Shown: positions 7,389 through 8,521 of the stretch, in pieces
Position numbering within the stretch: the stretch's first letter is position 1
How the letters are laid out: the number at the start of each line of letters is the position of its first letter
Source: an uncultured Eubacterium sp.
Lineage (GTDB): Bacteria; Bacillota_A; Clostridia; Lachnospirales; Lachnospiraceae
Reading direction: 5' to 3'
Assembly: GCA_947653505.1 (NCBI GenBank)
Contig: CANTHI010000140.1
Span: 1 to 8,521, forward strand
Length of the DNA stretch: 8,521 nucleotides
Translations under genes and position numbers: made by a program
The notes under the pieces: model-generated
Seen by the model: the letters and a program-made list of their open reading frames with translations, nothing else
Told to the model about the DNA's origin: nothing
Database searches by the model: none

Positions 7389-8015
7389 TTACCCCTGCTC
7401 ACACTTCTCCCGCAGTTTCCCCAGCGCCTTTTTTTCAATCCGGCTCACATACGAGCGTGAGATCCCCAGACGTTTTGCGATTTGTTTTTGTGTGACTGGT
7501 TTATCATCTTTCAGTCCATAACGCAGCACAATAATTTCCTGCTCCCGGCTGGTTAGTATCTGGGGCAGAATCGTTTTCAGATATTGGATTTTGCTGTTTT
7601 TATCCATAATTTCAATGACATCCGGTTCTTCGCTTTCTATGATATCCATAAAATTAATCTGATTTCCTTCTTTGTCTGTCCCGATCGGTTCATAGATCGA
7701 TACCTCCCGTGATACTTTCCGTAAGTTTCGCAGATGCATCAGCAGTTCATTATCAATGCATCTGGCAGCATAGGTTGACAATCTGGAGCCTTTATCCGGC
7801 TGAAAGGTCATGACTGCTTTAATCAGCCCGATCGTCCCGATGGAAATCATTTCTTCCATTTCTTCATCTGCGTTCTGGTATTTTTTTACGATATGCGCTA
7901 CCAGTCTCATATTGTGTACAATCAGTGTATTCCGGGCCTCAAGGCTTCCTCCCTTCATTTCTTCTAAAACTTTTCTCTCCTCCTGTATACCCAAAGGCGG
8001 CAAAAAAGTCTTCAA
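7389..8015 (-). CDS. sigK: RNA polymerase sporulation sigma factor SigK, no pro-sequence
   Basis: Directs late mother-cell transcription (coat and cortex genes) during sporulation. The 208-aa product begins MKTFLPPL and carries region 2 (about 30-98) with RLVAHIVKK (37-45), ISIGTIGLIKA (57-67) and YAARCIDNELLMHLR (82-96). REVSIYEPIGTDKEGNQ (103-119) is characteristic of SigK rather than SigE, SigF or SigG. Region 4 has LTSREQEIIVLRYGL (154-168) and the helix-turn-helix TQKQIAKRLGISRSYVSRIE (175-194). Translation starts at TTG (8013-8015) with GAGGTG (8022-8027); an in-frame TGA at 8019-8021 rules out an N-terminal extension, so the roughly 20-residue membrane pro-sequence of Bacillus pro-SigK is absent, as in C. 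difficile. The gene is uninterrupted (no skin element inside), but its codons 189-200 are duplicated at 5173-5210. Confidence 0.95.
   Translation of the reverse strand: MKTFLPPLGIQEERKVLEEMKGGSLEARNTLIVHNMRLVAHIVKKYQNADEEMEEMISIGTIGLIKAVMTFQPDKGSRLSTYAARCIDNELLMHLRNLRKVSREVSIYEPIGTDKEGNQINFMDIIESEEPDVIEIMDKNSKIQYLKTILPQILTSREQEIIVLRYGLKDDKPVTQKQIAKRLGISRSYVSRIEKKALGKLREKCEQG
7414..7452. repeat. Right direct repeat within the sigK 3' end
   Basis: The 39-bp partner of 5173-5210, identical apart from one extra T in a T7 run (7429-7435). It encodes SigK residues 189-200. Together with the left copy it delimits a 2.2-kb segment holding the last codons and terminator of sigK plus rloA-rloB. Recombination between the copies would delete the module and leave a single copy. 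Confidence 0.85.
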
Positions 8016-8042
8016 AATTCACACCTCAAAGCCACTTTCTTA

Positions 8043-8073
8043 TATTCTATGAAAATATCTTATGCTTCGTGCC
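8043..8073 (-). promoter_or_regulatory. SigK-type promoter upstream of sigK
   Basis: On the minus strand GGCAC (8069-8073) is followed after 17 bp by CATAGAATA (8043-8051). The Bacillus SigK consensus is AC, 16-17 bp, CATANNNTA, so the match is complete; the -10 also resembles the SigE form CATACAAT. Start of transcription would be near 8036, about 20 nt from the TTG start. This suggests positive autoregulation of sigK, possibly with SigE contributing. A SpoIIID site is not obvious to me. Confidence 0.6.
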
Positions 8074-8102
8074 TTTCCAATTTTCAGATTTTGCTGTATA
8101 AT
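8074..8102 (+). promoter_or_regulatory. Candidate promoter of the divergent RluA-family gene
   Basis: TTTCCA (8074-8079) and a perfect TATAAT (8097-8102) are 17 bp apart on the plus strand. It sits back to back with the sigK promoter, whose -35 abuts its -35. The predicted start near 8109 falls within the left arm of the inverted repeat at 8105-8134, leaving a leader of about 145 nt before the gene. Confidence 0.55.
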
Positions 8103-8104
8103 CG

Positions 8105-8134
8105 TAACAGTTCAGGATCATCCATGAACTGTTA
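8105..8134. promoter_or_regulatory. Perfect 10-bp inverted repeat just downstream of a TATAAT box
   Basis: TAACAGTTCA (8105-8114) and TGAACTGTTA (8125-8134) flank a 10-nt centre that itself can pair GGA/TCC. It starts two bases after the TATAAT box, so it could be an operator for a dimeric repressor or a hairpin at the 5' end of the divergent transcript. No T-run follows, so a terminator is unlikely. Confidence 0.55.
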
Positions 8135-8136
8135 TA

Positions 8137-8175
8137 TATCCGGTCATTAAAATCCGCTGCGCGATGGGCCGGATA
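8137..8175 (+). other. Second inverted repeat in the leader of the RluA-family gene
   Basis: TATCCGG (8137-8143) and CCGGATA (8169-8175) form a perfect 7-bp inverted repeat enclosing 25 nt, which also contains weak ATC/GAT pairing. With the preceding 10-bp repeat it gives the leader two successive stem-loops. I recognise no known riboswitch or leader family. The remaining leader (8176-8253) shows no clear signal, not even a convincing ribosome binding site. Confidence 0.35.
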
Positions 8176-8253
8176 CCCGCAACCACAACATTTTCCTACA
8201 GTCAGTGCAGTATATACGCAGACCTGCCTGAACGATTACGTATCATCACCATT

Positions 8254-8521
8254 ATGAAAAGAATATTAAATTATCCAATTACAAAGGATGCTGCCGGATT
8301 CAGCATTTTACAATTTTTAAAACAAAAACACTACTCCCGCAGCGTCATTATCCAGCTAAAAAAGACCAGAAACGGCATCCTGATCAATGACGGGTGGGCT
8401 TATGTAAACCACATATTAAAAGAAGGGGAACTGCTGATGATCCAGCTGACCGAAACAGAAGACGATCCGGACAGGGAAAAACAATATTGTCAGGTGCATT
8501 CTGCGAAATTGAGAGTATCTA
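8254..8521 (+). CDS. RluA-family pseudouridine synthase, N-terminal part (cut by window end)
   Basis: The 89 visible codons begin MKRILNYPITKDAAGFSILQ and continue with LKQKHYSRSVIIQLKKT (23-39), NGILINDGWAYVN (40-52) and LKEGELLMIQLTE (55-67). This is the S4-like N-terminal domain of RluA/RluD-type enzymes, which convert specific uridines of rRNA or tRNA to pseudouridine. The catalytic domain with its Asp lies beyond the window, so the substrate cannot be assigned. The frame is open to the end. The ATG at 8254-8256 matches the usual family start but has no good Shine-Dalgarno; an in-frame ATG at 8164 would add 30 residues unlike the family, so I did not use it. Divergent from sigK. Confidence 0.85.
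   Translation, partial: MKRILNYPITKDAAGFSILQFLKQKHYSRSVIIQLKKTRNGILINDGWAYVNHILKEGELLMIQLTETEDDPDREKQYCQVHSAKLRVS

Noticed and set aside
5211..7413. Complete integrative or transposable element
   Set aside because: There is no integrase, transposase or resolvase gene and no terminal inverted repeats; only the direct repeat supports mobility.
8164..8253. 30-codon upstream extension of the RluA-family gene
   Set aside because: The frame is open, but the added residues do not resemble RluA N-termini and no ribosome binding site precedes the ATG at 8164.
1..8521. CRISPR array, tRNA or rRNA genes
   Set aside because: No regularly spaced repeats and no tRNA- or rRNA-like segments were seen on either strand.

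Overview
The window looks like chromosomal DNA of a spore-forming, low-to-medium GC Firmicute, most likely a Lachnospiraceae-type gut Clostridium. The reasons are a sporulation sigma factor of the SigK type, the tightly packed order comM/yifB - dprA - topA, strong AGGAGG-type ribosome binding sites, and frequent TTG/GTG starts. The organism assignment is inferred from gene content; no rRNA is present.

Layout, left to right. Positions 86-4986 hold a minus-strand operon read in the order comM/yifB (AAA ATPase of the Mg-chelatase-like family), dprA (ssDNA/RecA loader) and topA (topoisomerase I). The first two genes overlap by 4 nt and the last two are 18 nt apart. A plausible vegetative promoter lies about 100 nt upstream of comM. 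Positions 5211-7413 are an AT-richer insert carrying a two-gene minus-strand module: an ABC/OLD-like AAA ATPase (RloA/AbiLi type) overlapping by 11 nt a Toprim-like RloB/AbiLii-type protein. This is the architecture of two-gene anti-phage systems. The module has its own promoter and is separated from sigK by a strong 15-bp terminator hairpin. Positions 7389-8015 are sigK on the minus strand, without a pro-sequence, preceded by a promoter matching the SigK consensus. A divergent regulatory region with a perfect 10-bp inverted repeat follows. The window ends in the first 89 codons of a plus-strand RluA-family pseudouridine synthase.

The most interesting observation is a 38/39-bp near-perfect direct repeat (one T inserted or deleted). 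One copy is inside the 3' end of sigK (7414-7452, codons 189-200, the helix-turn-helix end). The other is orphaned in the gap upstream of comM (5173-5210). The two copies bracket exactly the RloA/RloB module, so the defence-like pair appears to have entered at the 3' end of sigK, leaving an att-like or duplication scar. No recombinase is present. sigK is already known as an integration target (skin elements of Bacillus and C. difficile), but those interrupt the gene, whereas this arrangement preserves the reading frame.

Functionally the window joins DNA uptake/recombination housekeeping (ComM, DprA, TopA), a late mother-cell sporulation regulator (SigK), RNA modification (RluA family), and an acquired defence cassette lodged between them.
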